Shown here: in pieces, positions 8,130 to 15,787 of the stretch
How positions within the stretch are numbered: position 1 is the stretch's first letter
Layout: each line of letters begins with the position of its first letter
Source of the DNA: CAYZJD01 sp964483455
GTDB lineage: Bacteria > Acidobacteriota > Terriglobia > Bryobacterales > Bryobacteraceae
Direction of reading: 5' to 3'
Assembly (NCBI GenBank): GCA_964483455.1
Contig: CAZACK010000015.1
Location: 1-64,000 of the forward strand
DNA: 64,000 bases
Notes under the pieces: model-generated
What the model saw: only the letters and a program-made list of their open reading frames with translations
Databases searched by the model: none
Told to the model about the DNA's origin: nothing
Program-made: the position numbers and the translations under genes

Positions 8130-8924
8130 TCAATCCGCATATCGCTCCATCGGGCGCTTGGTGACGCGGACCGGCAGGGTGAGCGTCAGCGGCTGCACGC
8201 GGGTCGGGTCGGGTTCGAGAGAGGCCATTTCAATCCGGATCGCAGTGGGCCACTCCGGGCGAATCCAGCGGGGGATCCACCGTTCAGGCTCTGGCGGAGG
8301 CGGCGCCTCCCGATAGAGGAATCGGCAGAACTCAAGCCGGTCGGCGAGGACGAAGGATTGCGGGCCGATTTCGATCGGACGAAAACGAGGCGCGGGCGCT
8401 CTCAGCAGGGGATCGAACGCCGTGCCGAGGCAGAACAAGCCCGGGCCGCGCGGGCCGGTGTAGAGGTGCTCGTTGACGACGAGGCGCTCTCCGCCCTCCG
8501 GATTCGGAATGACCTGGAATTCGAGCGTCCGCGGATAGCCGCGCCAGGCTTCTTCGAGAGAATAGCCCGAGACGAAGCGCATCGATTGCGGCTCGCCCTG
8601 AAAGAACGGCATGCGAACCGGGGCGCCTTCGGGACCGGTGAGGCATTCGGCTACGACCGGCAGGAAGCCGGCGATCTGTTGTTCGAGGATGCGCTGCGAG
8701 CCGGCGACCCGGCGATTGTCCAGGAGCCTGGCGTTGGCCTTCCCCATCGCATTGATGCCGAGGCGCAGGGCGGCGAGCACGCCGGCCGTGAGCAGGCTAA
8801 GAAGAGAAACGGCGACCAGCAGCTCCAGAAGGGTTACGCCGGCACGACGGGTGGCGCGGACACCCCCGTCCGCCACGTCGGCTTGAGAGCCGAGACGGCA
8901 GGCTGAGAGCCTGCGCCACCTCAT
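8130..8924 (-). CDS. gspJ: Type II secretion minor pseudopilin GspJ
   Basis: The prepilin motif RRAGVTLLELLVAVSLL, with Glu5 of the mature helix, starts near residue 26, and the rest (SQRILEQQIAGFLPVV, ESV-like beta segments, DRLEFCRFLYRE) fits GspJ. GspJ sits with GspI and GspK at the tip of the pseudopilus after cleavage by a prepilin peptidase not present in this window. ATG 8924 overlaps the gspI stop as ATGA. The first ~16 residues before the leader are encoded by a REP-like hairpin sequence (8880-8922), so a GTG at 8876 could be the real start. Confidence 0.85.
   Translation of the reverse strand: MRWRRLSACRLGSQADVADGGVRATRRAGVTLLELLVAVSLLSLLTAGVLAALRLGINAMGKANARLLDNRRVAGSQRILEQQIAGFLPVVAECLTGPEGAPVRMPFFQGEPQSMRFVSGYSLEEAWRGYPRTLEFQVIPNPEGGERLVVNEHLYTGPRGPGLFCLGTAFDPLLRAPAPRFRPIEIGPQSFVLADRLEFCRFLYREAPPPPEPERWIPRWIRPEWPTAIRIEMASLEPDPTRVQPLTLTLPVRVTKRPMERYAD
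8880..8922. repeat. REP-like hairpin sequence (GGCTTGAGAGCC / GGCTGAGAGCCTGCGCCA)
   Basis: The plus strand reads GGCTTGAGAGCC, then GGCAGGCTGAGAGCCTGCGCC, which can fold on itself. A related sequence in the opposite orientation (GGCGCAGGCTCTCAAGCC) lies at 14824-14841 in front of the sigma factor gene. Both sit at gene starts of the same operon. Confidence 0.5.
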
Positions 8925-9337
8925 AATCCCGCTCCGGGCATGGCAAGACGGGTGCGCCGATACCCGTCGAGCGTCAAGCTCCGACGCTTCCCGTCACTCG
9001 ACCACCAGACTTCCAGTTCGAGCTTGTCGAGAACAAGACTCCCGGGTCCGGCCTGCGGCGGCGCCTCGAAGGGCGTGAACTTGGCGCGCCAGCCCCCCTC
9101 GAGGCCAGCAGACTCGGACGGGTCGAGCCGGCCTTCGACCGGCTGCATGCGCGGCAGCCTCGAATCCAGCAGCAGTTCGTCCATCTTCCGCTTGGCCACC
9201 AGCGCCGCCCGGTCGTAGTCGGTAAGCCGACCTGCGTTGTGAAGCGAGGAAGAGATGGCGGCGAGCAGCCCAACCACGGCGACTCCCATGAGGAAGGTCG
9301 CCACCAGCATCTCCAGCAGCGTGAACCCGCGCTTCAT
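8921..9337 (-). CDS. gspI: Type II secretion minor pseudopilin GspI
   Basis: A 138-residue pseudopilin with the prepilin leader MKRG followed by FTLLEMLVATFLMGVAVVG (Glu5 present). Downstream, AALVAKRKMDELLL matches the GspI pattern after the helix. The ATG at 9337 overlaps the gspH stop by four bases and its own stop overlaps gspJ, so the minor pseudopilins are translationally coupled. It is a tip component of the pseudopilus that pushes folded substrates through the secretin. Confidence 0.88.
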   Translation of the reverse strand: MKRGFTLLEMLVATFLMGVAVVGLLAAISSSLHNAGRLTDYDRAALVAKRKMDELLLDSRLPRMQPVEGRLDPSESAGLEGGWRAKFTPFEAPPQAGPGSLVLDKLELEVWWSSDGKRRSLTLDGYRRTRLAMPGAGL

Positions 9338-9801
9338 TGGCCCTCCGGTGTCTCCACCTGCGGCACGCCGGTGATCGGATCCACGGAGACCTTGCGGCGC
9401 GCGCCGCGGGAGTTGGCGATCTCCACGCTGACGCGCGGGACCACGCCGCCGGGATAGAGGAGGAACCGGCGCGGGGCGTCCGAGTCTTCCGGCAGTTCGG
9501 GCAGGATCTTGTCGATGCGGATGCCTTCCGGCATCTCCAGTTCCCGCTCGAAGCCGGGATCGGCCGAGCGCATGCGGACAACCCCTGCGCTCTTGTCGAA
9601 CTCCACTTCCATCACCTGCTGGCGGCGTTCCGCGCGGTTGAGCGCCGAGTTGAGGAAGCTCGCAATGGAATCGGCGGCGGTGCGCAAGCGAACGGCGTCA
9701 ATGCCTGCGGCAATCGACGGAAAGCTGATGCCCACCAGCAGGCTGATGAGCCCGATCACGAGGAGAAGTTCGACCAGGGTGACGCCCGAGCGGTTCCTCA
9801 C
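9334..9801 (-). CDS. gspH: Type II secretion minor pseudopilin GspH
   Basis: The 155-residue product begins VRNRSGVTLVELLLVIGLIS, a classic prepilin site (after RSG) with Glu5 in the hydrophobic helix, and continues with LNSALNRAERRQQVMEVEF, typical of GspH/FimT. GTG 9801 shares one base with the gspG stop (TAGTG) and gives a short leader; the frame remains open upstream to 9975 but that part lies inside gspG. Expected as a minor pseudopilin joining the GspG shaft to the tip. Confidence 0.87.
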   Translation of the reverse strand: MRNRSGVTLVELLLVIGLISLLVGISFPSIAAGIDAVRLRTAADSIASFLNSALNRAERRQQVMEVEFDKSAGVVRMRSADPGFERELEMPEGIRIDKILPELPEDSDAPRRFLLYPGGVVPRVSVEIANSRGARRKVSVDPITGVPQVETPEGQ

Positions 9802-10235
9802 TAGTGACTCTTCCAGCTCACAAGATCGGCGTTGATCCCTTCGCCTCCGGGCTGGCCGTCGGCGCCGTAGGAGATCACGTCGGGCATTTCGCCGTGCTCG
9901 CCGGGATAGCGGTAAACGTACGGCTGTCCCCACGGATCGAGCGGGATCTCTTTTTCGACATACGGCCCGTCCCACCGCGGCACATCGGCGGGCCGCTGCC
10001 AGAGGGCCTGGAGGCCCTGCTCGGTGGTGGGCAGCGTGCCGATGTCGAGCTTGTACATGGTGAGCGCGCCGACGAACATCTCGATCTGGGCGCGCGCCGC
10101 CGTCACCCGCGCCTTGTCGGTCTGCTTGAAAAGGTTGCGTCCAACCAGCGCCGCGAACAGCGCGATGATGGTCACCACCACCAGCATCTCGATCAGCGTG
10201 ACGCCGGCCTGCCTGTTTCGTTTCCGCCTGTGCAT
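9801..10235 (-). CDS. gspG: Type II secretion major pseudopilin GspG
   Basis: GspG builds the pseudopilus shaft. The 144-residue protein has the leader RNRQAG, then VTLIEMLVVVTIIALFAALV with Glu5, and the family signatures ARAQIEMFVGALTMYKLD, LPTTEQGLQALWQRP and DPWGQPYVYRYPGEHG, ending in the calcium-loop region DVISYGADGQPGGEG. It starts 2 nt after gspF. Length and motifs are fully standard. Confidence 0.95.
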   Translation of the reverse strand: MHRRKRNRQAGVTLIEMLVVVTIIALFAALVGRNLFKQTDKARVTAARAQIEMFVGALTMYKLDIGTLPTTEQGLQALWQRPADVPRWDGPYVEKEIPLDPWGQPYVYRYPGEHGEMPDVISYGADGQPGGEGINADLVSWKSH

Positions 10236-10237
10236 CG

Positions 10238-11446
10238 TTACACCGCCACTTCGTTAATGCTGGTGATCGCCAGCAGCATACTCAGGATCAGGGTGCCCAC
10301 GAGCACCCCCATCACCAGGATGATCACCGGCTCGAACAACGACGTGAAGCGCCGGATCGCAACCTTGGTTTCCCCTTCGTAGATTTCCGCCATGCGGCTG
10401 AACATCTGGTCCAGCCGCCCCGTTTCCTCGCCCACCGTCAGCAGATGCGCGGCCAGCGGCGGGAACTGCCCGGCCCGCGCCAGCGGAGCCGCGATTCCTT
10501 CTCCGCGCTTGACGCCCTGCGCCACCCCTTCGAGCGAGCCGGCAATCCGGCGGTTGCTCAGGATCGCGCCGGAGATGCCGATCGACTGCACGAGCGGAAC
10601 TCCGTTGGCCACCAGGGTGGACATGGCCCGCGCGAACCGCGCCGTCTCCGCCTGCCGCAGCGCGCCTCCCAACACAGGAATCCTCAAGCGGAGGGTGTCC
10701 CACCAGAGCCTGCCCGGCGCCGTCCGGATGTAGGAATACAGGGCAGCGATCGCCGCCGTCACCGCCAGCGCCAGCATCCAGCCATATGCCTTGAGCCAGC
10801 GGCTGACATCCATCATGATCTGCGTCGCCAGCGGGATCCGCATGCGGGATTCCTCGAACACGGCGGCGAAGCGCGGCACCACGAAGTTCAGCAGCACGAG
10901 GATGGATGCCAAACCGACCAGTGACAGCAGCGCCGGGTAGATCATCGAGGAAATGATGTAGCCGCGCAGTTCGTTCCGCGAGGTCTCGAATTCCGCCAAG
11001 CGATGGAATACGGGCGCCAGCGCGCCGCTGGCTTCCCCCGCGCGCACCATGTTCACGTACAGCCCGGAGAAATATTCGGGGTGAGTGGCCAGGCTGTCGG
11101 CCAGCGGCTTGCCGCCTTTGAGCACGCGCAGCACGTCCGACAGAACCAGGCGGAACGGCCCGCCCTGCGTCAGCTCGGAGGCGATCGACAGCGCCCGGTC
11201 AAGTGGGACACCGGCGTTGAGCAGCGTCGAAAGCTCCTGGGTGAAGAACAGGACGTCGCGCCGCCGGCCGCGGGTGAACGACGGCAGCCGCAACTGGAAC
11301 CCCGTCTTCTTCTCCAGGCCGACGTAGACCGGCGTCAGTCCCTGGCGGCGCAATTCGTTGGCGACGACCTTCTCGGTGTCGCCGGCCAGCGTGCCGGTGC
11401 GCAGCTTGCCGTCGGCCGCCACCGCTTTGAAGTAGAAGCTGGCCAT
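10238..11446 (-). CDS. gspF: Type II secretion inner-membrane platform protein GspF
   Basis: This 402-residue protein has the standard GspF layout: an N-terminal FYFKAVAADGKLRTGTL segment, two repeated cytoplasmic T2SSF domains (FTQELSTLLNAGVPLDRAL near residue 70 and FARAMSTLVANGVPLVQSI near 275) and three membrane segments (PALLSLVGLASILVLLNFVV, WMLALAVTAAIAALY, PVIILVMGVLVGTLILSML). It is the polytopic core that couples GspE to the pseudopilus. ATG 11446 shares a base with the gspE stop (TGATG). Confidence 0.95.
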   Translation of the reverse strand: MASFYFKAVAADGKLRTGTLAGDTEKVVANELRRQGLTPVYVGLEKKTGFQLRLPSFTRGRRRDVLFFTQELSTLLNAGVPLDRALSIASELTQGGPFRLVLSDVLRVLKGGKPLADSLATHPEYFSGLYVNMVRAGEASGALAPVFHRLAEFETSRNELRGYIISSMIYPALLSLVGLASILVLLNFVVPRFAAVFEESRMRIPLATQIMMDVSRWLKAYGWMLALAVTAAIAALYSYIRTAPGRLWWDTLRLRIPVLGGALRQAETARFARAMSTLVANGVPLVQSIGISGAILSNRRIAGSLEGVAQGVKRGEGIAAPLARAGQFPPLAAHLLTVGEETGRLDQMFSRMAEIYEGETKVAIRRFTSLFEPVIILVMGVLVGTLILSMLLAITSINEVAV

Positions 11447-13080
11447 CAGAATTCCTGGGTGACGCGGATTACCTCGTCGGCGGTGGTGAGGCCGGTGCGG
11501 ACTTTCATCCAGCCGTCCTCGCGCAGGGTGCGCATTCCGCCGTGGCGCGCCGCCTGAGTGATCTCGGCGGCGTCGGCGTTCCGCATGATCATCTTGCGGA
11601 TTTCGTCGCTCAGTTCCATCAGCTCAAAGATGCCGACCCGGCCCGAGAAGCCCATGCCGAAGCAGCGCTCGCAGCCTGCGCCCCGCCACGCCGGCACGGA
11701 TTCCCCGCCAGGCGCCATTCGCCGGCCGTCCTCCGTCTTGCAGTGCGGGCAGATCACGCGCACGAGGCGCTGCGCCAGCACGGCCACCAGTGAGGAGCTC
11801 AACAGGTAATTCTCGACACCCATGTCCGTCAGCCGGGTGATGGCGCTCGGCGCGTCGTTGGTGTGCAGCGTCGAGTAAACGAAGTGGCCGGTGAGGGCGG
11901 CGCGGATAGCGATGTCGGCCGTCTCGCGGTCGCGGATCTCCCCGACCATGATGACATCTGGATCCTGGCGCACGATATGCCGGAGCCCCGAGGCGAACGT
12001 CAGCCCGATTTGCGGATTGACGTGAATCTGGTTGATCCCGTCCATCTGGTACTCCACCGGATCCTCGATGGTGATGATCTTCAGCCCGGGCTTGTTGATT
12101 CGCTTGAGCGCGGAGTAGAGCGTGGTCGATTTGCCGCTGCCGGTCGGCCCGGTCACCAGCAGGATGCCGTGCGGCAGCGAGGTGTAGTGCTCCATCCGTT
12201 CCAGCATCCGCTCGTCGAAGCCGAGGCTGCGGAGGTCGTAAAAATCCCCGGCGGAGCGGTCGAGCAGGCGCATGACGACGCTTTCCCCGTAAAGGGTCGG
12301 CAGCGTCGAGACGCGGAGATCGACTTCGCGGCCCAGCACCTTGATCTTGATGCGTCCGTCCTGGGGAAGCCGGCGCTCGGCGATGTTGAGCTTGGCCATG
12401 AGCTTCACGCGGGAGATGATGGCCGCCTTCAGCTCGCGCGGCGGGGGCTCCTGGTTGTACAGTACGCCGTCGACGCGGTAGCGGACGCGGAACTCCTTCT
12501 CGAACGGCTCGATGTGGATGTCGCTGGAGCGCTTCTCCACCGCCTGGGCGATCATGGCGTTCACCAGCCGGATGACCGGCGCTTCGCTGGCCATGTCGCG
12601 CAAGTGCTCGAGGTCCTCTCCCGCCTCGGCGGAAGGACCGGCTTCGAGCAAGGGTTTTTCCGTCTCGCCGTAGAATCTGTCGATCGCGTCGAGGATCTCC
12701 TGCTCGCCGGCGAGACCCGTCAGGACCTTGAGGCCGGTGAAGCCACGGACTGCCGAGATGGTCTCGAAGTCGAGCGGGTCCGCCATGGCGATCGTCAGCG
12801 ATGAGTCGTGGACCGCCACCGGCAGGAAGCGGCACTGGCGCATGAACCTGGGCGCGATGCCTTCGGTTTCCGGCGTCATTGGAGGCGGGCCTTCCAGGGA
12901 AACGAGCGGCACCGAAAGCTGCTCGGAGAGCGCGGCCAGTACATCACGGGCGGCGACGAAGCCCAGGTCGACGAGAATCTTGCCGATCTTCTCGCCCCGT
13001 TCCTTCTGGATTTCGAGGGCTCGCTCGAGGTCCTCGGGGCCGATGAGCCGGCGCGCGATCAGCATTTCACCGAGGCGCAT
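11446..13080 (-). CDS. gspE: Type II secretion ATPase GspE
   Basis: GspE is the hexameric motor ATPase of the system. The 544-residue protein has an N-terminal MshEN/T2SSE_N domain (RLIGPEDLERALEIQKERGE), the ATPase core with Walker A GPTGSGKSTT, Asp box ITIEDPVEYQMDGI, Walker B VIMVGEIRDRETADIA and the His box, then the tetracysteine zinc module CPHC...CERC typical of GspE. It follows the secreted-protein gene after only 3 nt. Start ATG 13080 gives the normal N-terminus MRLGEMLIARRLIG. Confidence 0.95.
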   Translation of the reverse strand: MRLGEMLIARRLIGPEDLERALEIQKERGEKIGKILVDLGFVAARDVLAALSEQLSVPLVSLEGPPPMTPETEGIAPRFMRQCRFLPVAVHDSSLTIAMADPLDFETISAVRGFTGLKVLTGLAGEQEILDAIDRFYGETEKPLLEAGPSAEAGEDLEHLRDMASEAPVIRLVNAMIAQAVEKRSSDIHIEPFEKEFRVRYRVDGVLYNQEPPPRELKAAIISRVKLMAKLNIAERRLPQDGRIKIKVLGREVDLRVSTLPTLYGESVVMRLLDRSAGDFYDLRSLGFDERMLERMEHYTSLPHGILLVTGPTGSGKSTTLYSALKRINKPGLKIITIEDPVEYQMDGINQIHVNPQIGLTFASGLRHIVRQDPDVIMVGEIRDRETADIAIRAALTGHFVYSTLHTNDAPSAITRLTDMGVENYLLSSSLVAVLAQRLVRVICPHCKTEDGRRMAPGGESVPAWRGAGCERCFGMGFSGRVGIFELMELSDEIRKMIMRNADAAEITQAARHGGMRTLREDGWMKVRTGLTTADEVIRVTQEF

Positions 13081-13083
13081 GGC

Positions 13084-13635
13084 TCAGAGTTCCTGCACAC
13101 GGAGAGAGGCCTGGAGCGCCGCGCCGGTGATGCGCCGGGCCTGGTAGTCGAGCAGAGACTGCTTCGAAGCCTCCATGATGACCTGGGAGGGGAGTCCGGT
13201 GGTGTCCTCCCAGGAGCGGTGATAGAAGAGCGAGACGCCGACGGCGATGTGTTCGTTCGGAGGCACGGCATCCAACGAAGCGGCGGCGCCGACCATTGTC
13301 TCCTGCATAAGCTGCTTCAGGAGCGGCAGCCGCTCGATCTTCTTGGTGCGAATCTTGGCGAGTTCTTCCTTGGTGAATTGCGGGCGGAACGGGGTGAAGG
13401 CGGGCAGCGTGATCAGGTTCAGTTCGGCTGTGAACACGGCGCCGTAGCCCGGCAAGTACACACCGCGCGTGGTGCCGAGCAGCAGGAGCGGGTTGTCGAT
13501 GATGGCCCGCTCGATCCGCGCGTCAAAATTCTTCTCGACGGCTGCCAGCGCGGTCCGGCTGACCCGGGGGGCGTCGGGGGACGCCGCCACGGCGGCGGTG
13601 GCCAGCCAGACGGCCGGCAGGGTAAAAGCCCTCAT
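13084..13635 (-). CDS. Exported protein of unknown function within the secretion operon
   Basis: I do not recognise this 183-residue protein. It starts with a signal-peptide-like MRAFTLPAVWLATAAVAA and then has DARIERAIIDNPLLLLGTTRGVYLPGYGAVFTAEL-type segments, suggesting a periplasmic beta-rich domain, and a Lys-rich helix (KEELAKIRTKKIERLPLLKQ). ATG 13635 overlaps the anti-sigma stop as ATGA, and gspE follows 3 nt later, so it is made together with the regulators and the motor. A sensor or accessory of the anti-sigma system is possible, but this is inference from position. Confidence 0.75.
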   Translation of the reverse strand: MRAFTLPAVWLATAAVAASPDAPRVSRTALAAVEKNFDARIERAIIDNPLLLLGTTRGVYLPGYGAVFTAELNLITLPAFTPFRPQFTKEELAKIRTKKIERLPLLKQLMQETMVGAAASLDAVPPNEHIAVGVSLFYHRSWEDTTGLPSQVIMEASKQSLLDYQARRITGAALQASLRVQEL

Positions 13636-14219
13636 CGCGGGCCTCCCAGCTCGGCGCTGGCGGTGTACATGACGCCCCAGCGCTTGCGCATCATGTTCAG
13701 GTTCTCCTCGACGGCCAGCAGGTCGGCCTGCCGCCGCTGCTCGAACTTGCGCTCGAGCGCCGCCGCCAGCTCTGCGGTCTGACGGGCGTGCCGGGCGTCA
13801 GATTCGGCGGCCGCCTTCTCCAGCGAGTCCCGCACGAGGCGCGCGACTTCAGACTGGACGCGAGCCTCCAGGGCGGCGGTGTCAACCGGGCCGGCGGCCG
13901 GCGCGGGCGCCGGCCGGAGGTAGCCATGCGCCACGATCGCGATCGCGAGCATGGCCGCCGACGCAAACGCCAACCGCGGCCCGGAACTCCAGAACCTCTG
14001 CCACCAGCGTGGCTCAAGCACCTTGTCGGAAACGAAGCAAACCCGCCGCGGCGGATCCTCCTGCGGCAAGGACCGGAGGGCGACCCCGGTCGTTTCCAAC
14101 CGCTCGACCTCTTCCCAGCAACCGGTGCAAGTCTTCAGATGCAGCTCCGCCTTCCGCCGCTCCGTCTCGGCGAGCTCGCCGAGAAAATACGCTTTCCAAT
14201 CGAATTGCGAGCAGCTCAT
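13632..14219 (-). CDS. Zinc-finger (zf-HC2) anti-sigma factor with membrane anchor
   Basis: The 195-residue protein begins SCSQFDWKAYFLGEL and carries the anti-sigma zinc motif as HLKTCTGC (H-x3-C-x2-C) near residue 30. A membrane helix follows near residue 85 (LAFASAAMLAIAIVAHGYL), then a long periplasmic coiled coil (VQSEVARLVRDSLEKAAAES and on) up to the end. This is the standard layout of an anti-sigma that holds its ECF sigma factor at the membrane and receives a signal outside. ATG 14219 overlaps the sigma gene stop as ATGA, supporting a cognate pair. Confidence 0.88.
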   Translation of the reverse strand: MSCSQFDWKAYFLGELAETERRKAELHLKTCTGCWEEVERLETTGVALRSLPQEDPPRRVCFVSDKVLEPRWWQRFWSSGPRLAFASAAMLAIAIVAHGYLRPAPAPAAGPVDTAALEARVQSEVARLVRDSLEKAAAESDARHARQTAELAAALERKFEQRRQADLLAVEENLNMMRKRWGVMYTASAELGGPR

Positions 14220-14764
14220 TCCACACCCCGCGTACCCATCGGCGCCAGCGTCTCTTTCAGGAGATCGAGCGCCGTGTACAGCCTCGACTTCACCGTCGAG
14301 ACCGGGCAGTTCAGCACTTCGGCGATTTCCTCGAACTTGAATCCCTGGTAGATCTTCAAGAGGACCGTCTCGCGCTGGTCGTCGGAGAGCCGGCCCAGCG
14401 CGCTTTCCACGGCCAGCGACAGTTCCGCCGGCAGCAGCCGGGGACCGGGCGGCGGATGGGACGGCTCGGTTTCCAGCAGGCTGTCCGGGCGCTTTCTCCG
14501 CAGGTGGGAGAACGCCTCGTTATGCGCGATGCGGAACAACCACGGGACGAACCGGGCGGCGTCCTGCAACCTGCCGAGGCCCTGGTACGCCTTCAAGAAG
14601 ACCTCCTGGGTGAGGTCCAGAGCGTCTTCGCGGTCGCCGACCAGCCGCAGCAGGTAGTTGTAGACGCGCTTCTCCCATCGCGAGACAAGGACGTTAAATG
14701 CGTCGAGCCTACCTCGCCTCGCCCCGGCTACCAAGTCGGGATCTTCGGCTTCCCGGAAGATCAA
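14216..14764 (-). CDS. ECF-type RNA polymerase sigma factor
   Basis: Region 2 (LDAFNVLVSRWEKRVYNYLL, DALDLTQEVFLKAYQGL, FVPWLFRIAHNEAFSHLRR) and region 4 (RLSDDQRETVLLKIYQGFKF, EEIAEVLNCPVSTVKSRLY) are both clear, with no sigma 1 or 3 domains. I choose TTG 14764 because AAGGAG lies 8 nt upstream; the open frame begins at another TTG at 14803 without such a site. It heads an operon that runs through the whole secretion machine, so it probably controls its own operon and secreted substrates. No ECF-type promoter could be confirmed by eye. Confidence 0.9.
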   Translation of the reverse strand: MIFREAEDPDLVAGARRGRLDAFNVLVSRWEKRVYNYLLRLVGDREDALDLTQEVFLKAYQGLGRLQDAARFVPWLFRIAHNEAFSHLRRKRPDSLLETEPSHPPPGPRLLPAELSLAVESALGRLSDDQRETVLLKIYQGFKFEEIAEVLNCPVSTVKSRLYTALDLLKETLAPMGTRGVE

Positions 14765-14869
14765 GTCTCCGGCTCCTTGAGGAAAGACGCAGCCGCCGGG
14801 CAAAAAGTCTGTTGGCGCAGTTGGCGCAGGCTCTCAAGCCGGCGCTTGGCGCCACAGGCCGACGCCCTT
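14765..14869. promoter_or_regulatory. Upstream region of the sigma factor-secretion operon, with REP-like repeat
   Basis: The only untranscribed-looking space before the long operon is this 105-nt region. It contains GTTGGCGCAGGCTCTCAAGCC followed by the hairpin GGCGCTTGGCGCC. No sigma-70 consensus is obvious; a promoter read by the ECF factor itself is possible. The repeat part resembles the sequence at 8880-8922 inverted. Confidence 0.35.
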
Positions 14870-15346
14870 CTACGCCATCGCATGCCGGGACAGCGTCACC
14901 ACCGAGGGCTTGGCCAGCCTCTCGAAATCCTTGTATTTCATGTGCACGACATCGCGGTGCGTGCCGGCGTTGAAGGCGATGTGTTCCTCCGCCGCCAGGC
15001 CGGCGTCCACGTAGACCGGAATGTCGGCGAGGTTCCCGAACGGCGGCATGGCGCCCAGCTCGCAATCCGGGAACAGTTCGGCGAGTTCGCTCTCGGTGGC
15101 CAAGCGCAGCCTGGCGGCCCCTAACAGCGCCCGCACGCCTTGCAGGTCCAGCATGTAGTCGCCGGGCAGTACCGCCATGCCGTAGCCGTTCTCGCTGAAG
15201 AACACGACGGTCTTGGCGACCTTGTGCGCGGAAACATGTTCGACGGCCGCTACCTCCCGGGCCGTGTACGCGGTCGGGTGCGTGTGATGGGTATACTCTA
15301 CGTGATTCTCATCGAGGTACTTGAGGAGCTTCTGGAGCATTGCCAT
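14870..15346 (-). CDS. YbaK/ProX-type aminoacyl-tRNA deacylase domain protein
   Basis: A 158-residue protein with the YbaK fold pattern: YTHHTHPTAYTAREVAAVEH, then VAKTVVFFSENGYGMAVLPG (the conserved KTVVF strand), ELAELFPDCELGAMPPFGN and VYVDAGLAAEEHIAFNAG. Free-standing members clear mischarged tRNAs, mostly Ala- or Cys-tRNA(Pro); the exact substrate cannot be read here. Start ATG 15346 has GGAGG close by; a second ATG lies two codons on. A perfect 8-bp hairpin precedes the ribosome binding site. The gene stands alone on the minus strand. Confidence 0.85.
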   Translation of the reverse strand: MAMLQKLLKYLDENHVEYTHHTHPTAYTAREVAAVEHVSAHKVAKTVVFFSENGYGMAVLPGDYMLDLQGVRALLGAARLRLATESELAELFPDCELGAMPPFGNLADIPVYVDAGLAAEEHIAFNAGTHRDVVHMKYKDFERLAKPSVVTLSRHAMA

Positions 15347-15358
15347 AACGTCCTCCCC

Positions 15359-15378
15359 GCACGGCCCGTCGGCCGTGC
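15359..15378 (-). promoter_or_regulatory. Perfect 8-bp hairpin in the ybaK-like leader
   Basis: GCACGGCC and GGCCGTGC form a perfect stem around a 4-nt loop (CGTC). In the minus-strand transcript it lies only a few bases before the GGAGG ribosome binding site (15351-15355) of the deacylase gene. It could limit ribosome access or stabilise the 5' end; no function is shown. Confidence 0.4.
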
Positions 15379-15505
15379 CACGATCAACCCACGAGGAAGT
15401 CCAACCCTAGTGTAGACGAAAACGGGCGCAGGGGCACCCTGGATTTCGCGCTCTTCTCCCTTACTCCACCGAGGCGGCCACAGTGGTTGGTGAGCCCTTT
15501 CAAGG

Positions 15506-15660
15506 TCAGCCTCCGGACCCCAGAACTGAGACTGTGCGGATCTCGTCCAGGTGTCGATAATCCTTTGGCCTGTTGGTCAGCAGGGGCGCGGAGAGCACCC
15601 GTGCGGCGGATGCCACCCATGCATCGGAGGCGCCTAGTTGTAGTGTCCGCCAGCAGCTAG
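15506..15660 (-). pseudogene. 3' fragment of a VapC-like PIN-domain toxin gene
   Basis: One minus-strand frame reads TLQLGASDAWVASAARVL, then APLLTNRPKDYRHLDEIR and stops at TGA 15506-15508. This matches the end of VapC toxins, where a conserved Asp-Ala-Trp and the TNxxKDY stretch precede the last strand. Upstream the frame gives no recognisable PIN N-terminus with its first catalytic Asp, and no start codon with a ribosome binding site. I read it as a decayed toxin gene. The antitoxin is not visible. Confidence 0.65.
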
Positions 15661-15787
15661 CAGCCAGCAAGAACTGCCGCCATCAAACAATCCCCGATCC
15701 GCGAAAGCCTTGTCCACGGGCTGCTATGCTAAATTCAATCAATAGGACACCAGGATCCGAAATGCGTCCTGACGTCCGGGAGGCACC

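Noticed and set aside
8012..8140. gspK start at ATG 8140
   Set aside because: The extra N-terminus would be encoded by a short tandem repeat and would place ~43 unusual residues before a pseudopilin helix; GTG 8011 is more likely.
15384..15620. 78-residue minus-strand frame downstream of the PIN remnant
   Set aside because: It is in a different frame from the recognisable PIN fragment and has no start signal or protein-like pattern.
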